Position numbers and translations under genes: made by a program. A stretch of 64,000 nucleotides of DNA, from assembly GCA_964007875.1 (NCBI GenBank), contig CAXGAH010000012.1:1-64000 (forward strand), written 5' to 3'. The stretch comes from UBA1275 sp002323515 (GTDB taxonomy: Bacteria; Bacteroidota; Rhodothermia; Balneolales; Balneolaceae). Positions 1 through 10,790 of this stretch are shown here, one piece after another (the stretch's first letter is position 1; every line of letters begins with the position of its first letter). A model generated the notes under the pieces. It searched no databases. It was given only the letters and a program-made list of their open reading frames with translations, and was not told where the DNA came from.

Positions 1-1
1 C

Positions 2-295
2 GAAGGCATTGGTGAGGATATTATACCAGGTACCATAGATTTCAGTTACGTTGATCAGGTCATTCAAGTGGGTGATAAAGAAGCGGCACTCAGAACTAGG
101 GAGCTCGCCTCGAAAGAAGGCTTGTTCATAGGATGGTCATGTGGAGCGGCAGTTGAAGGAGCGCTAAAGTACCTAAAAAATGAGCCTTTAACCGCCAAAG
201 ATACCATGGTAGTGATACTACCAGATAGTGGAACCCGGTATTTAAATAAAGTGTACAATGACAATTGGATGAAAGAGCAGGGTTTCTTAGAATGA
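2..295 (+). CDS. Cystathionine beta-synthase-like PLP enzyme, 3' end only
   Basis: The reading frame is open from base 2 and ends at a stop at 295, so only about 97 C-terminal residues are present. The segment reads as the end of a fold type II PLP-dependent cysteine synthase/cystathionine beta-synthase. It has an EGIGEDIIPGTIDF stretch, a GWSCGAAVEGALKY stretch corresponding to the conserved G-S-G/C-A cofactor-pocket region, and a closing DSGTRYLNKVYNDNW motif that favours cystathionine beta-synthase over CysK. Such enzymes condense serine or an activated serine with homocysteine or sulfide. No regulatory CBS domain pair follows, because the gene stops directly after the catalytic core, as in short bacterial forms. 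The catalytic lysine lies outside the window, so the exact substrate remains open. Confidence 0.85.
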   Translation, partial: EGIGEDIIPGTIDFSYVDQVIQVGDKEAALRTRELASKEGLFIGWSCGAAVEGALKYLKNEPLTAKDTMVVILPDSGTRYLNKVYNDNWMKEQGFLE

Positions 296-341
296 ACCTA
301 GATTAGCCAGTAACGTCATCAGACTTAAATATAATTATAGC

Positions 342-683
342 ATGAATAGTAATAATAATACCCCGAAGCCATCTAAAACGATAAAAGGACCTAAATCAGG
401 AACTATGGAGATTGAACTTAGCGAAGCTGAATCCATGGGAACCTATTCTAATTTGGTCATGATAACGCATTCACCATCAGAATTTATCATAGATTTTATT
501 GCAGTTATGCCAGGAGTTCCAAAGGCTAAAGTAGCCAAACGAATGATTTTGACTCCAGACCACGCCAAACGCTTGATGAATGCTCTTCAGGATAACGTAT
601 CCAAGTACGAGGCTGAACACGGGGCCATTCAGAATAAGACCAATGATATCCCCATGTACAGAGGTCCACAAGCCGAAGCTTAA
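342..683 (+). CDS. DUF3467 domain protein
   Basis: This is a 113-residue cytoplasmic protein with no signal peptide or membrane segment. Residues about 25-95 match the DUF3467 pattern: an acidic IELSEAE start, YSNLVMITHSPSEFIIDF, VMPGVPKAKVAKRMILTPDH and a helix ending NVSKYEAEHG. The family is widespread in Bacteroidota-like bacteria and archaea and has no established biochemical role. The first 22 residues are lysine- and asparagine-rich and probably disordered. The gene stands alone between the upstream PLP enzyme (46-base gap) and the convergent lptG gene. The family assignment is by recognised pattern; no function is claimed. Confidence 0.85.
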   Translation: MNSNNNTPKPSKTIKGPKSGTMEIELSEAESMGTYSNLVMITHSPSEFIIDFIAVMPGVPKAKVAKRMILTPDHAKRLMNALQDNVSKYEAEHGAIQNKTNDIPMYRGPQAEA

Positions 684-727
684 CCTCAAGCAAAAGCTGT
701 TTGCTTCACTATTATTAAATAGGGGAA

Positions 728-1807
728 CTACTTCCGAATAAGTTTTATACCGATTAGACCCACACACAAGAAAAGTAGATGTGGAATAAGTACGCCCCAA
801 ATTGGAGGCAGTAGGCCTAGAGCACCAAATGGTTCCATGATTTTCATGATAACCAAGTACAAGAAACTGATCACCAAGCCGGCAGCAATGTACACTCCTT
901 TCCCCCCTTTACGTCGAACGGCTGCTACCGCAAATCCAATAACCAAAACCACTACAATTGAGAAGGGATAGGCCATGCGGGCATAGAGTTGTACTTGTGG
1001 TATTTCAATACCACTGGCACCACTGCGTTTAATTCCATCAATGTACTGAAAAGCTTCACTATAGCTCAATTGATATATATCAGAGCTACTTCGTGCTAGA
1101 TCTTGAGGAAGTAGGCTGAGAAGAGTATCAAATCCTGCTACATTATTCTCTACAAAGCCTGAATCGGTAAAAACTCGTTCTTGAACAGTGGTGAGACGCC
1201 ACTCTTTTTTATCTTCCAACCATGCCATATTAGTAGCAGTTAGAAGTTTTTTTACGCCTCTCTGGTCGAATTGAACCATCCGAATTCGATAGGCTGTTTG
1301 TTGGTCACGATCGAAATAATTCACCTGCAAATAACTCTCGGGGGAAAGTTCTCGATAAATATCGCTACGATCAAGTTGTTCATTTTTTTGCTTAATGTAT
1401 TGCTCTTCAAACTGAATTCTCTGTGCATTAGATGCAGGAATGATCCAGGCATCTAAGGCGCTAAGTCCTATAGCACTTATTAATCCAAACATGAGGTAAG
1501 GGATGAACAATCTGTACAGGCTCACCCCAGCTGCTTTTAGGGAGGTAATTTCAAGACGCTCTGAAAGTTGACCTACCAGATATAAACAAGCCGAAAATAT
1601 GGCTAAAGGCAAAACTAGCCGAATCATTTCGGGTATATAATTGAAATAATAATCGGCCCAAATTTCCCCCATACTAGCACCACGATCTGTAAAATCGTCG
1701 CTATTTTCTGAAAAATCGATGATGATAAAAATCAAAATTAGCACCACTAAAACCAGTGAAGTGATCGAAATTAAGCGGCGAATGATATATCGATCTAGAT
1801 GCTTCAC
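728..1807 (-). CDS. lptG: LptG-like permease of the LPS export ABC transporter
   Basis: This 359-residue YjgP/YjgQ-family protein starts MKHLDRYIIRRLISIT, the usual opening of the family, followed by a first membrane helix. Two further N-terminal helices, a large soluble domain (about residues 130-260, the periplasmic beta-jellyroll in known family members) and three C-terminal helices follow. LptF and LptG form the inner-membrane permease that the LptB ATPase uses to lift lipopolysaccharide towards the LptC/LptA bridge. The start codon overlaps the stop of the preceding lptF gene by four bases (1804-1807), so the two are probably translationally coupled. Assigning LptG rather than LptF rests on gene order and length. 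The partners lptC and an lptA-like gene lie 57 kb away in this window. Confidence 0.85.
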   Translation of the reverse strand: MKHLDRYIIRRLISITSLVLVVLILIFIIIDFSENSDDFTDRGASMGEIWADYYFNYIPEMIRLVLPLAIFSACLYLVGQLSERLEITSLKAAGVSLYRLFIPYLMFGLISAIGLSALDAWIIPASNAQRIQFEEQYIKQKNEQLDRSDIYRELSPESYLQVNYFDRDQQTAYRIRMVQFDQRGVKKLLTATNMAWLEDKKEWRLTTVQERVFTDSGFVENNVAGFDTLLSLLPQDLARSSSDIYQLSYSEAFQYIDGIKRSGASGIEIPQVQLYARMAYPFSIVVVLVIGFAVAAVRRKGGKGVYIAAGLVISFLYLVIMKIMEPFGALGLLPPIWGVLIPHLLFLCVGLIGIKLIRK

Positions 1808-3219
1808 TCGGTAACTCGATCCGATTTGTTGGGTAATAATGAGCGCAAATCATAGCTTAGATGTAATAATAATAGGAAGCCAATCATCATATAGAAGAGG
1901 TTGAAAGACCACATTCCCCAAAATGGGCTAATAAACAATCTATCGGCTAATTTTTCTCCTTGAATTACGGATATCCAGTATACTGTTAACAATATTGAGG
2001 CGATAATTGCGGCATATCCAACATTCCCTTTCCGTGTAAGAATCCCAATGGGCGCGCCCAATAAAACAAATATAATACAGGCAAAAGGAATGGAGAATTT
2101 CTTGTGAATTTCAACCCAATACCGTTGAATTCGTTTAACTCTCCATAACTCATTGCTTTTAGCCCGCTCTATTTGTGATTGGGCATTTTCAACTTGGCTG
2201 TATCCTAAATTTGCTAGACGAATTTGTTGCGTCGTAGAGCCGACTAGGTTCAGAATAATGAGATTTGATTCGGCTATATGCTCTGATTCAGTAAGTTTAG
2301 TTGATGCAGCAGCTTGGTTGAAGGTTGCTGGATGAAGTGTACTAATGGAATCCTCAACTATTTGATAGCGCAGTTCATTTATTTCTTGTTCCAGGGTATC
2401 AACAACAAACGCCATCGCTTTTATACTCATGGTGCGATCACTGCGAGAAGAGCTTGAGCCCATACTTCGATTAAACGCTAGGTCAGAAAGATCAAAGGTT
2501 TTTCGGTGCTTTTGAAACTCGATTTGCTCCATATTTCGGTCTCGAGTAGCCGCTCGTTTGCTAGGATATCGAAGAATTTCACCATCGAATAAATGCAAGG
2601 TAAGCGCTTCAGTGCCCTCACTTGTTAAAAAACCTTTGTCTGCTTTGATATAGGCTCTATTTTGAAGATTGGTGGGTTCTTGAAACAGGGTGATGTTATA
2701 TAAAGTGTCTGCAACAGGATCTATCCGGTCGACCAGAAAAGTGTAGCCTTCAATGCCATCATAAAATACGTTGGGTTCTAACTCGAAACCGGGCTTCTTT
2801 AATCGAATATCTATGAATAGGCTTCTGGCTTTACTATTGGCTTCGGGGAGCACCGCATTTGAAAACCACATAAGCCCAGCCGACAATAAAATAGACGTTA
2901 CTAAAACGGGCATGATTATCTGTAGGGTATTCACTCCAGAAGCTCTGAGGGCAGTTAATTCATTGTACTCTGAAAACTTTCCAAATGCCATCAGGCTGGC
3001 AACTAACACCGCCATAGGTGCTGCCAGTACAACCATATAGGCTAGATTAGTAATGATTAGTTCAAAAATAACCCCTAGAGGAATATCTTTACCAATGAGT
3101 TTATCGATGTGTAACACCAAGAACTGCATGAGAAGAACAAACATGACTCCGAAAAAACAAAAGAGAAATGGCCCCAAATGTTTTTTGAGTAAATCTATTT
3201 GTAGCGGGTTCAATTTCAT
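1804..3219 (-). CDS. lptF: LptF-like permease of the LPS export ABC transporter
   Basis: This 471-residue YjgP/YjgQ-family protein is the longer of the adjacent pair. The N-terminus (KLNPLQIDLLKKHLGPFLFC) leads into a membrane helix, and the family-typical segment AAPMAVLVASLMAFGKFSEY follows at about residue 65-85. A long soluble domain of roughly 240 residues sits between the two helix bundles. It includes an extra polar and partly helical stretch (about residues 245-345) that makes it longer than proteobacterial LptF. The C-terminal helices include a stretch IPFACIIFVLLGAPIGILTR. It is the first gene of the lptF-lptG pair and is transcribed away from sprA, with a 178-base intergenic region. 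Its role is inner-membrane LPS extraction. Confidence 0.85.
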   Translation of the reverse strand: MKLNPLQIDLLKKHLGPFLFCFFGVMFVLLMQFLVLHIDKLIGKDIPLGVIFELIITNLAYMVVLAAPMAVLVASLMAFGKFSEYNELTALRASGVNTLQIIMPVLVTSILLSAGLMWFSNAVLPEANSKARSLFIDIRLKKPGFELEPNVFYDGIEGYTFLVDRIDPVADTLYNITLFQEPTNLQNRAYIKADKGFLTSEGTEALTLHLFDGEILRYPSKRAATRDRNMEQIEFQKHRKTFDLSDLAFNRSMGSSSSRSDRTMSIKAMAFVVDTLEQEINELRYQIVEDSISTLHPATFNQAAASTKLTESEHIAESNLIILNLVGSTTQQIRLANLGYSQVENAQSQIERAKSNELWRVKRIQRYWVEIHKKFSIPFACIIFVLLGAPIGILTRKGNVGYAAIIASILLTVYWISVIQGEKLADRLFISPFWGMWSFNLFYMMIGFLLLLHLSYDLRSLLPNKSDRVTE

Positions 3220-3397
3220 CGGTTATAATTTTGAAAAAAACAAGGAGTAGTGTTTATTAACTAGAATCAAGTATCGGTAAATGCTTTTAACATAGCCAAA
3301 TATATGGTATTATTGGAATCCATTTGCTAATAATCAGCCACCAAAATTCAAGTGCCTATAATCCACCGTTACTATTCTATTCATTAGTACTTTTTAG

Positions 3398-6300
3398 GTG
3401 CCAACATTACAGTTCAGATGCATTTGCACATGTTGGGCGATAATAACACTCATTTTCGCCTTGGTAGGAGACGTGCGTCTTTTTGCTCAAGAGCATGGAG
3501 GGGGACAAAATCAAAGCCTTCAACAACAGCAGCAAGAAGAAGAGGTATTTAGTCAGGATTCCTTAACGATTGAAGTGATACCGGATAGCTTACTTGAAGG
3601 AGTGAAAATCTACCGCTACCAGCCGAAATTTGGAGCTGCCAAATTGTACGCTCCAAAAGTAGGGGCACTATACTCAAGTCCATCAACCAGTTGGGATATA
3701 GGAGTACGTTGGGATAGCGTTTCAACCTACACCATCCAAAACAATTGGTATAATACCGATATAGCCCCATTAACGATCGTAGATTTTGAGGATTTTATAT
3801 CGTTAAAAATGGAGCAAAATGAGTTGACCATTCGCCGTCAGCTCATTCGCGAAGCAAAAGCACAACAAGAGGAGAGCAGGGGTTTGTTGGATTTTCGGAT
3901 TTCGGTTCCAGGTGGCGAAAATTCTGCTTTTACCACCATTTTCGGCACAGATGAGGTGAGTCTAAGAGTGAATGGATCAGCTAACATGAATGTAGGTGCT
4001 TCAATACAAAAGCTCGATGATGGTACCTTGCCAGAAGACCTTCGCACTCGGGTAGACCCTACCTTTAATCAGAATTTGCAGCTCAATATTCAAGGTAATA
4101 TTGGAGATAAATTAACCATCGCAACCGATTGGGATACCGAGCGTCAATTCGATTTTCAGAATAGATTGAGTATAGTGTATGAAGGGTACGAGGATGAGAT
4201 TATAAAAAGTATTGAGATGGGAAACGTATCCATGGAAACTGGAAATTCCCTGGTTTCTGGTGGTAAATCACTCTTCGGAATAAAGGCCATTTCGGAGTTA
4301 GGCCCCCTTAAGTTAACTTCTGTCGTCTCGCAACAAAAAGGAAAGAGTAATTCCCAGAAAATATCGGGAGGTTCTCAAGAACAAGCTATTGATATCACTC
4401 CAGCAGATTATGAGGATGGGCGTCACTTTTTCTTGGATTTTTATAATCGGCAGCAATTCGAGCAAGCATTAAGCGATCCTCAAAACATCTTGCAACCCTA
4501 TCAGGTGTCAGAATTATATTTGTATGTCCGCAGGGCTGAGCAAATTCCAGGCGAATCTGCGGTGCAGGCCATTGCTTTACTAGATTTAGGGGTAAACCGT
4601 TTCAATGATCAGTTATACGGATTGCCAGGTAATGATCGCGATCGGTATAACGAGGTCACGTTAAATGAATTGAGAGCGACCAATTCAAATGCCACAAACG
4701 AAGATTTCGGAGCAACCGCTCAAGAATATGTAGACGCTCCATTTGAACTGCTACAAGAGGGGATTGATTACACTTTTAACCGAGCATTGGGCTTTATAAG
4801 TATGAAGAGTTACATTAATACAGGTGATGCTGTTGCGGTTGCCTATGTCTACAACGATCCGGAGCAGGGTGGGGCTCCCGTTGCGGTTGGGGAATTGAAT
4901 GCATCAGGAAATGATCGGATTTATTTGAAGTTACTTCGGCCAGGGGGGATGACCACCTCGGATAAAGCATGGGAGTTAACGATGCGAAATATCTATTCCT
5001 TAGGCGTTTCTGGTATTAATCCAGAAGGATTTGAGCTTGAAATTGCGGATACGCGGGGTAACATACCCGAGGTAAATTTACCTGGTCGTTCTACTACATT
5101 ATTGCAAGATTTAGGACTCGACCGGTTAAATTCTGAAGGAGCAACTATTCCAGATAATCAGATTGATTTTACAGGTATTACCCTTGATGCAGGAGCCGGT
5201 CGCATCATGTTCCCGTATTTAGAGCCATTCGGGAAGCGAATAGATGAAATTCTTGGAAACTCAGTAAGTGACTCGGTTCGTCAATCCCTTACCTTTGGAA
5301 AATTGTATGAGCTTAAACAGAGTGACGCACGAGATATTTCTAAGAACCGTAATTATACCATATCGGGTAATTCCAAAGGAGGGGTTTCAGGATCTTTTTA
5401 TCTTGGTTTTGGTCTTATAGAGGGCTCGGTTAAAGTGTTTGCTAACAACGTTGGGTTGACCGAAGGTACTGATTTTGAAGTCGATTACTCGTTTGGATCA
5501 CTCACTATTATGAATGAACGCTACCTTGCCCCAGGTCAAGAAATAGAAGTAGAGTATGAGAGTAATCAGTTCTCTATCATCGGGCAGAAAAATTTTACAG
5601 GCTTAAGAGCCGAATATCGCGTGAATGATGATATTCAATTTGGTAGTACTTTTTTCAAATTAAAAGAACAGCCACTGTCGGATAAAATTCGAATTGGCAA
5701 TGAACCTATCAATAACACCGTCTTAGGTTTGGATGCTCGAGCCAATTTTGAAGCATCTTGGCTAACTCAGGCTATCGATAGGGTGCCATTACTTCAGACC
5801 AAAACCCCATCAAATATTCAATTTAGTGGGGAGTTTGCTCAGCTGCGACCTGGGGTTGCCCAAACAAATGCGGTACAGGAGGCTATCGATAACAATGAAC
5901 TGTATAGGGACGAAAAAAACGGATTGGTTTTCATAGATGACTTTGAGGGGGCTGAATACACCATTAGTCTTACCAATCCAACCCGTTGGAATCTAGCTTC
6001 TGCACCAGCTGCCTTACCTGGCTACGCCCCAGACGAGACCTATTTTGCTAATCCGGATTTTGCAACCCCTCAAAGTAGTTTTGACCGAAAGGCGAGAGCA
6101 GATTTACGATCTCAATTTTCATGGTACTCCATTCCTCGAAACATCAGTTCTATTCGTAATGCCATTGTTACTCCTGAATCGGAAACTATTTTATTGAAGG
6201 ATGTATTCCAGGGGCGGGAAACCAACAATCGACAAGAAGATGTCATTACTTCGCTCGACATTCATTACAACCCAACCAGACGAGGGCCTTATAATTATAA

Positions 6301-9300
6301 TCTCGGTCTTAAAAACGTCTTAGAAAATACGCCTGAAAACACATGGGGTGGGATGACCTACGTCATACCTTCTGGACAAGAAGATTTGGTTCAAAATAAC
6401 ATTGAGTTTTTGGAGTTCTGGGTCCAAGCCATATTACCAGATGGGCAAGATCCAACCGGAGAAGAAGCCTTCTATGATGGTAAAATTTATCTGGATTTAG
6501 GAATTATTTCAGAGGATATCATTCCCAATGTTCGACTTAACACCGAAGACGGTCTTTCAACGGTGTTAAATAACTTGCAAGAAGATGATGCAGAATCTCA
6601 ACCGCGCTCTTACATCCCACCATCCCCACCGGTCCCCCTCGGTCAATTTTCAAACGATAAAAGAGCCCTAGAGGATGTCGGCTTGGATGGCGCCCCCAAT
6701 CCAGGGACTCCAGGAGCCGAAAACAGGGATGAAGGGGCCCTTTTTGGGGATTTTATTGAGGCTATGCGGGCGCAGTACGGGGAAGGAACAGAAGAGTTCT
6801 CAATGATTCAAGAAGACCCATCCAACGATGATTATGTCTATTATGGTGAAAACAAGGTGCTCGATTTCAAGCTACATGAACGCTTTTTTAGAATGTTAGG
6901 TCACCATGATGGGAATACCCCGGAAAGCGGTGGCAGTGATAATAAAACCGCTGTAACCTTAAAACCTGATACCGAGGGTTTGGTCAGCGCCTCATCCATT
7001 CAGCAAACCAATTCCTATTATCAATATGAAATAGATTTTAATCCTGCTGATGCTTCACAATTGAATATTGGTTCATCTGGGAGCTACATTGTAGATAAAA
7101 TACCCCGAAATCCTGAGTACAAAACCTGGTACTTGGTACGTGTTCCATTGAGTGATTTTAAGCGAAAATTTGGGGACATAGAGAGCTTTCAGAACATATC
7201 CTACATCCGAATGTGGATGTCGGGGTACCAAAAACCTTTTACCATGCGATTCGCAACCTTGGAATTTGTGGGCTCTCAATGGAGAAAAGTGACCAATTTA
7301 AGCGATAGTCCAGTTAATCCAGGGGATTTTAAGTTATCCACGATTAATATCGAAGAAAATGCTAACAGAGAACCGTTTCCGTACCGTCAACCCGATGGGG
7401 CCATTAGAGCATTGAACCGAAGTGCACAAATTCAGGCGCTGGAAAATGAACAATCATTAGTGCTAAGTGTGGAAAACTTAGAGGCAGGAAAGGTTCAAAT
7501 GGTGAAGCGAGTGTACCCGGGTAAATTGAACCTTTTAAATTATTCCAACATGCGAATGTTTGTACATGGGGAAGGTTTTGATAAGCGTGGCGATGCGGAA
7601 TTAGTCGTTCGGTTGGGGACAGATTTGGAGAGTAACTTCTATGAATATCGCCAGCCGGTAAGCCCATCACAGCCTATGCCATTTAATTACGACCCATCTG
7701 ATGCTGGCCAATTAGAGGTAGAGGCTGCAGAAATTTGGCGATATGACGAAAATAATATGAACATCATCATATCCGCTTTTAATGTACTTAAGCAACTTCG
7801 GGACGATGCAGGCGCCGATCCAACCGAAGTGTTTGAACAAAAGTTAGAATCTGAAGTAGCGGTAGATGGGGCAGTGGTTTCGATTAAAGGAAATCCTTCT
7901 CTAGATCGAGTGACCGAAATTGGGTTGGGTATACGAAATCCATATGACCCACAGAATGTGAACTCAAAAGGTTCTCATTTATTGAATGCTGAAATGTGGT
8001 TAAATGAGTTACGGCTGTCTGGATTTGATAACGAAAAAGGCTGGGCGGCGAATGCCAAGTCCACCATTAAATTTGCTGACTTCGCTACCGTTAATGCTAA
8101 TCTCACCCGAAGAACGAATGGTTTTGGGGGGCTTGAATCACGGTTAGGAGATCGAAGTGTATCCGATCAAACCGCATACGGAATTAGCTCAACCATCAAC
8201 CTGCATAAACTTATTCCTGACCGTTTTGGGTGGAGTTTTCCGGTGACCATTTCTAGCAGAGTTAATACGCAAACTCCGAAGTATTTACCATCACAGGGGG
8301 ATATTCGCGTGACCGATTTTATCGATAAGGTGAATGCCGATGAATCGGTGCCATCTAATTTGAAAGATGAAGTTATTAACGCAAAAATTAATGATATTCA
8401 GACGGTTAATGAGACTTTTTCATTCAATGTTTCGAATATATCTAAGCGTAATTCTAAGTCTAAATGGGCTCAGTTAACCTTGGATAACACCAAATTAAGT
8501 TATGTGTACAACGAGGGGTATTCTAAAAATCCACAATTAGTTTTTCAGAACAAGTGGGACTATAAAGCTTCTATTCAGTACAATTTATCGTTACGTCGAA
8601 TTAAGTTACTTCAACCTTTTAAATTTACCGAGGGTATTCCTGTACTTGGGGCATTGTCCGAGCTTCGATTGGGTTATTTACCCTCTTCCATCACAGCTTC
8701 ATCTACACTTACCCGGCGTTATGACGAATCTCGGAGACGTAACCTAAGTGACCCTGAGGATATTCAAGCTTTACAACAATCACACGCATTCACCCAACAG
8801 AATCGCTTTTCCTTTAGCTATAATTTTATGCCCTCGATTCCAATCACCTTCACGAGTTCATCCAATTTTGATTTTTCGAGTTTAGGTATAAAACCAAGTA
8901 ATCGGGACGATGTGGATAGTTTATCCTATCGAATCAAACCAAGTTTTGATGTAATAAAAGGTGCGCTTCGAGATACCTTAACGCCTCGAAGATCTTCTTA
9001 CCAGGAGAGTTATTCGGCAAGTTGGAGGCCTAAACTTAACGCCATTGATGCATTGAACTGGTTAACCTACTCCGCTTCTTATGGGGGGGGCTATCAGTGG
9101 GCCAATAGTCCAAGTGGGTCAGATTTAGGGGCTAACGTTTCGAATTCGTTACAACTGGATAACACATTTAAGGTGAGTACGAATAGACTCTTGGCAAAGT
9201 TTGAATGGTATGAAAATGTGGAAGAAACTAACAAGAATGAAACAAAACGCCGGAATGATGCTAAAGCAAAGCGCAAAGAAGAAATTGAAAGCGGCGTAGC

Positions 9301-10723
9301 AGATAGCCTGAGAACTCCGAAACCACCCCCGGATTTGGTCAAAGATGTGCAGTACCTCTCACGAAAAGCACTACTTACTTTGCTAAGTCTTGAAGACGTA
9401 TCTATCGGTTATAAACGCCAAAAAAGTGGCTCACAACCTGGTTATTCGGGCTCTTCGGAGTTCTTTAAGTCATTCAACGATGCATCCTCAGGCGATTACT
9501 CACCTCCATTGGCATATCGGCTTGGACTAAAAGATCGAATTCCAAAGCAACAGCTGATTGGAAACCTAGACGGAGAAAATAATATTCAACTTCCTGCTAA
9601 TAATACCCAAGGGGATATTTTTTCTGCGAGTACTCGTATTAGTCCATTTGAAAATGTGACGGTAAACCTGGACTGGGATGCCAGTATTTCTCAGAAAAGT
9701 ACAGAAACAATTACTCTGACACCTACTAACGAGATTACATCCATCAGAACAGAATCGGGTTCTTTTAGTTCTTCGGTATGGGCCTTTGGTGGTGGATATA
9801 AGGATCTATTTCAACGTCAGCTCGAGACGGCGGTCTTGGATATTAGACCTGGTGAGCGTTCTATTGTGGATTCGTTGGGAAACAGCGATGGCCGAGGGGT
9901 ATTGAACCGTACAACCCTCCAAGAAGACTACATGAAAGCCTATTTAGGAGCTGGATCTAATGGATTAGGTGAAAAAGGGTTTATGGCATTCCCTAAACCG
10001 GGTTGGAGAGTGACATGGAACCGTTTGGAAAATTATATACCCTTCATAGGGCAGTACATGACCAATGCCTCATTGAATCACGCTTATCGAGGCACCTATA
10101 AAGTAGATTGGAGTTTGAATGCCTTGGTGGGCGAGCAGTCAGGACAGAATATTGGGGATTATTCTATTATAGATGTGCGTGGAAGTTATGAGCCGACCTC
10201 GATTAGGGCTGAGCGTAGGTTCTCCCCATTTGTGAAACTGAACATGACCTGGGAATCGGGTTTAAAAACCGATGTTGGCTATGACCGAAGTACCATTTCT
10301 ACGTTTGCAGTGAGCTCAAAGCGGGTTACAGAGACCCTGACACAAGGAGTGGACGCCTCTATAAATTACATATTCCGGAACGTGCGTATTTCATTCTTGC
10401 CTAAGCTTCGGAATAATATTGACATGAGCCTTCGTGGAAGCTATAAAAATGATACTGAAATATCCTACAAACTCGATACCGATTTGGATAATGCGTTACA
10501 AGATGGGATAAGTATGGATCAAGTTGGAAGCGCCGAAACGCTTAGTGGACGGGAAACAGGGCAGCGACGAATCAATGGCAGTTTTACGCTGGGTTATAAG
10601 ATATCCTCTACTATCTCATCTAATTTTGAGTACACTTATTCAAGAATCGAATCCAATAACATTCCCACTCGTACCAATCACGATATTCGGTTTAACTTTA
10701 GGATAGCCATTCGATCACGCTAG
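3398..10723 (+). CDS. sprA: Cell-surface protein SprA, T9SS translocon
   Basis: This is a 2441-residue outer-membrane protein. A GTG start is chosen because it places a signal peptide (hydrophobic AIITLIFALVGDV, cleavage near FAQ-EH) at the very N-terminus. SprA (Sov in Porphyromonas) is the giant beta-barrel through which T9SS cargo crosses the outer membrane. Family hallmarks include RGLLDFRISVPGGENSAF and NLQLNIQGNIGDKLTI near residues 160-240, the stretch ENGNVSMETGNSLVSGG-like (about 290-300), repeated amphipathic strands throughout, and a C-terminal strand-rich end (DIRFNFRIAIRSR). The length matches typical SprA of 2300-2500 residues. The gene is monocistronic, diverging from lptF and converging with lnt. 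It is the likely export channel for the T9SS-tagged proteins encoded at 28751 and 33841. Confidence 0.92.
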   Translation: MPTLQFRCICTCWAIITLIFALVGDVRLFAQEHGGGQNQSLQQQQQEEEVFSQDSLTIEVIPDSLLEGVKIYRYQPKFGAAKLYAPKVGALYSSPSTSWDIGVRWDSVSTYTIQNNWYNTDIAPLTIVDFEDFISLKMEQNELTIRRQLIREAKAQQEESRGLLDFRISVPGGENSAFTTIFGTDEVSLRVNGSANMNVGASIQKLDDGTLPEDLRTRVDPTFNQNLQLNIQGNIGDKLTIATDWDTERQFDFQNRLSIVYEGYEDEIIKSIEMGNVSMETGNSLVSGGKSLFGIKAISELGPLKLTSVVSQQKGKSNSQKISGGSQEQAIDITPADYEDGRHFFLDFYNRQQFEQALSDPQNILQPYQVSELYLYVRRAEQIPGESAVQAIALLDLGVNRFNDQLYGLPGNDRDRYNEVTLNELRATNSNATNEDFGATAQEYVDAPFELLQEGIDYTFNRALGFISMKSYINTGDAVAVAYVYNDPEQGGAPVAVGELNASGNDRIYLKLLRPGGMTTSDKAWELTMRNIYSLGVSGINPEGFELEIADTRGNIPEVNLPGRSTTLLQDLGLDRLNSEGATIPDNQIDFTGITLDAGAGRIMFPYLEPFGKRIDEILGNSVSDSVRQSLTFGKLYELKQSDARDISKNRNYTISGNSKGGVSGSFYLGFGLIEGSVKVFANNVGLTEGTDFEVDYSFGSLTIMNERYLAPGQEIEVEYESNQFSIIGQKNFTGLRAEYRVNDDIQFGSTFFKLKEQPLSDKIRIGNEPINNTVLGLDARANFEASWLTQAIDRVPLLQTKTPSNIQFSGEFAQLRPGVAQTNAVQEAIDNNELYRDEKNGLVFIDDFEGAEYTISLTNPTRWNLASAPAALPGYAPDETYFANPDFATPQSSFDRKARADLRSQFSWYSIPRNISSIRNAIVTPESETILLKDVFQGRETNNRQEDVITSLDIHYNPTRRGPYNYNLGLKNVLENTPENTWGGMTYVIPSGQEDLVQNNIEFLEFWVQAILPDGQDPTGEEAFYDGKIYLDLGIISEDIIPNVRLNTEDGLSTVLNNLQEDDAESQPRSYIPPSPPVPLGQFSNDKRALEDVGLDGAPNPGTPGAENRDEGALFGDFIEAMRAQYGEGTEEFSMIQEDPSNDDYVYYGENKVLDFKLHERFFRMLGHHDGNTPESGGSDNKTAVTLKPDTEGLVSASSIQQTNSYYQYEIDFNPADASQLNIGSSGSYIVDKIPRNPEYKTWYLVRVPLSDFKRKFGDIESFQNISYIRMWMSGYQKPFTMRFATLEFVGSQWRKVTNLSDSPVNPGDFKLSTINIEENANREPFPYRQPDGAIRALNRSAQIQALENEQSLVLSVENLEAGKVQMVKRVYPGKLNLLNYSNMRMFVHGEGFDKRGDAELVVRLGTDLESNFYEYRQPVSPSQPMPFNYDPSDAGQLEVEAAEIWRYDENNMNIIISAFNVLKQLRDDAGADPTEVFEQKLESEVAVDGAVVSIKGNPSLDRVTEIGLGIRNPYDPQNVNSKGSHLLNAEMWLNELRLSGFDNEKGWAANAKSTIKFADFATVNANLTRRTNGFGGLESRLGDRSVSDQTAYGISSTINLHKLIPDRFGWSFPVTISSRVNTQTPKYLPSQGDIRVTDFIDKVNADESVPSNLKDEVINAKINDIQTVNETFSFNVSNISKRNSKSKWAQLTLDNTKLSYVYNEGYSKNPQLVFQNKWDYKASIQYNLSLRRIKLLQPFKFTEGIPVLGALSELRLGYLPSSITASSTLTRRYDESRRRNLSDPEDIQALQQSHAFTQQNRFSFSYNFMPSIPITFTSSSNFDFSSLGIKPSNRDDVDSLSYRIKPSFDVIKGALRDTLTPRRSSYQESYSASWRPKLNAIDALNWLTYSASYGGGYQWANSPSGSDLGANVSNSLQLDNTFKVSTNRLLAKFEWYENVEETNKNETKRRNDAKAKRKEEIESGVADSLRTPKPPPDLVKDVQYLSRKALLTLLSLEDVSIGYKRQKSGSQPGYSGSSEFFKSFNDASSGDYSPPLAYRLGLKDRIPKQQLIGNLDGENNIQLPANNTQGDIFSASTRISPFENVTVNLDWDASISQKSTETITLTPTNEITSIRTESGSFSSSVWAFGGGYKDLFQRQLETAVLDIRPGERSIVDSLGNSDGRGVLNRTTLQEDYMKAYLGAGSNGLGEKGFMAFPKPGWRVTWNRLENYIPFIGQYMTNASLNHAYRGTYKVDWSLNALVGEQSGQNIGDYSIIDVRGSYEPTSIRAERRFSPFVKLNMTWESGLKTDVGYDRSTISTFAVSSKRVTETLTQGVDASINYIFRNVRISFLPKLRNNIDMSLRGSYKNDTEISYKLDTDLDNALQDGISMDQVGSAETLSGRETGQRRINGSFTLGYKISSTISSNFEYTYSRIESNNIPTRTNHDIRFNFRIAIRSR

Positions 10724-10790
10724 CGTTACATTGTCTAGAATTTACAAACGAGCCCCATGCGTGCAACCATTCTCAGGTACTAGGCATAAA

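Noticed and set aside
477..800. Minus-strand 107-codon frame overlapping the DUF3467 gene and lptG
   Set aside because: The product has no recognisable family and fully overlaps two better supported genes.
7404..7670. Minus-strand open frame inside sprA (and similar ones at 3838, 7073 and 9094)
   Set aside because: These are antisense shadows of the sprA coding sequence with no family-like features.
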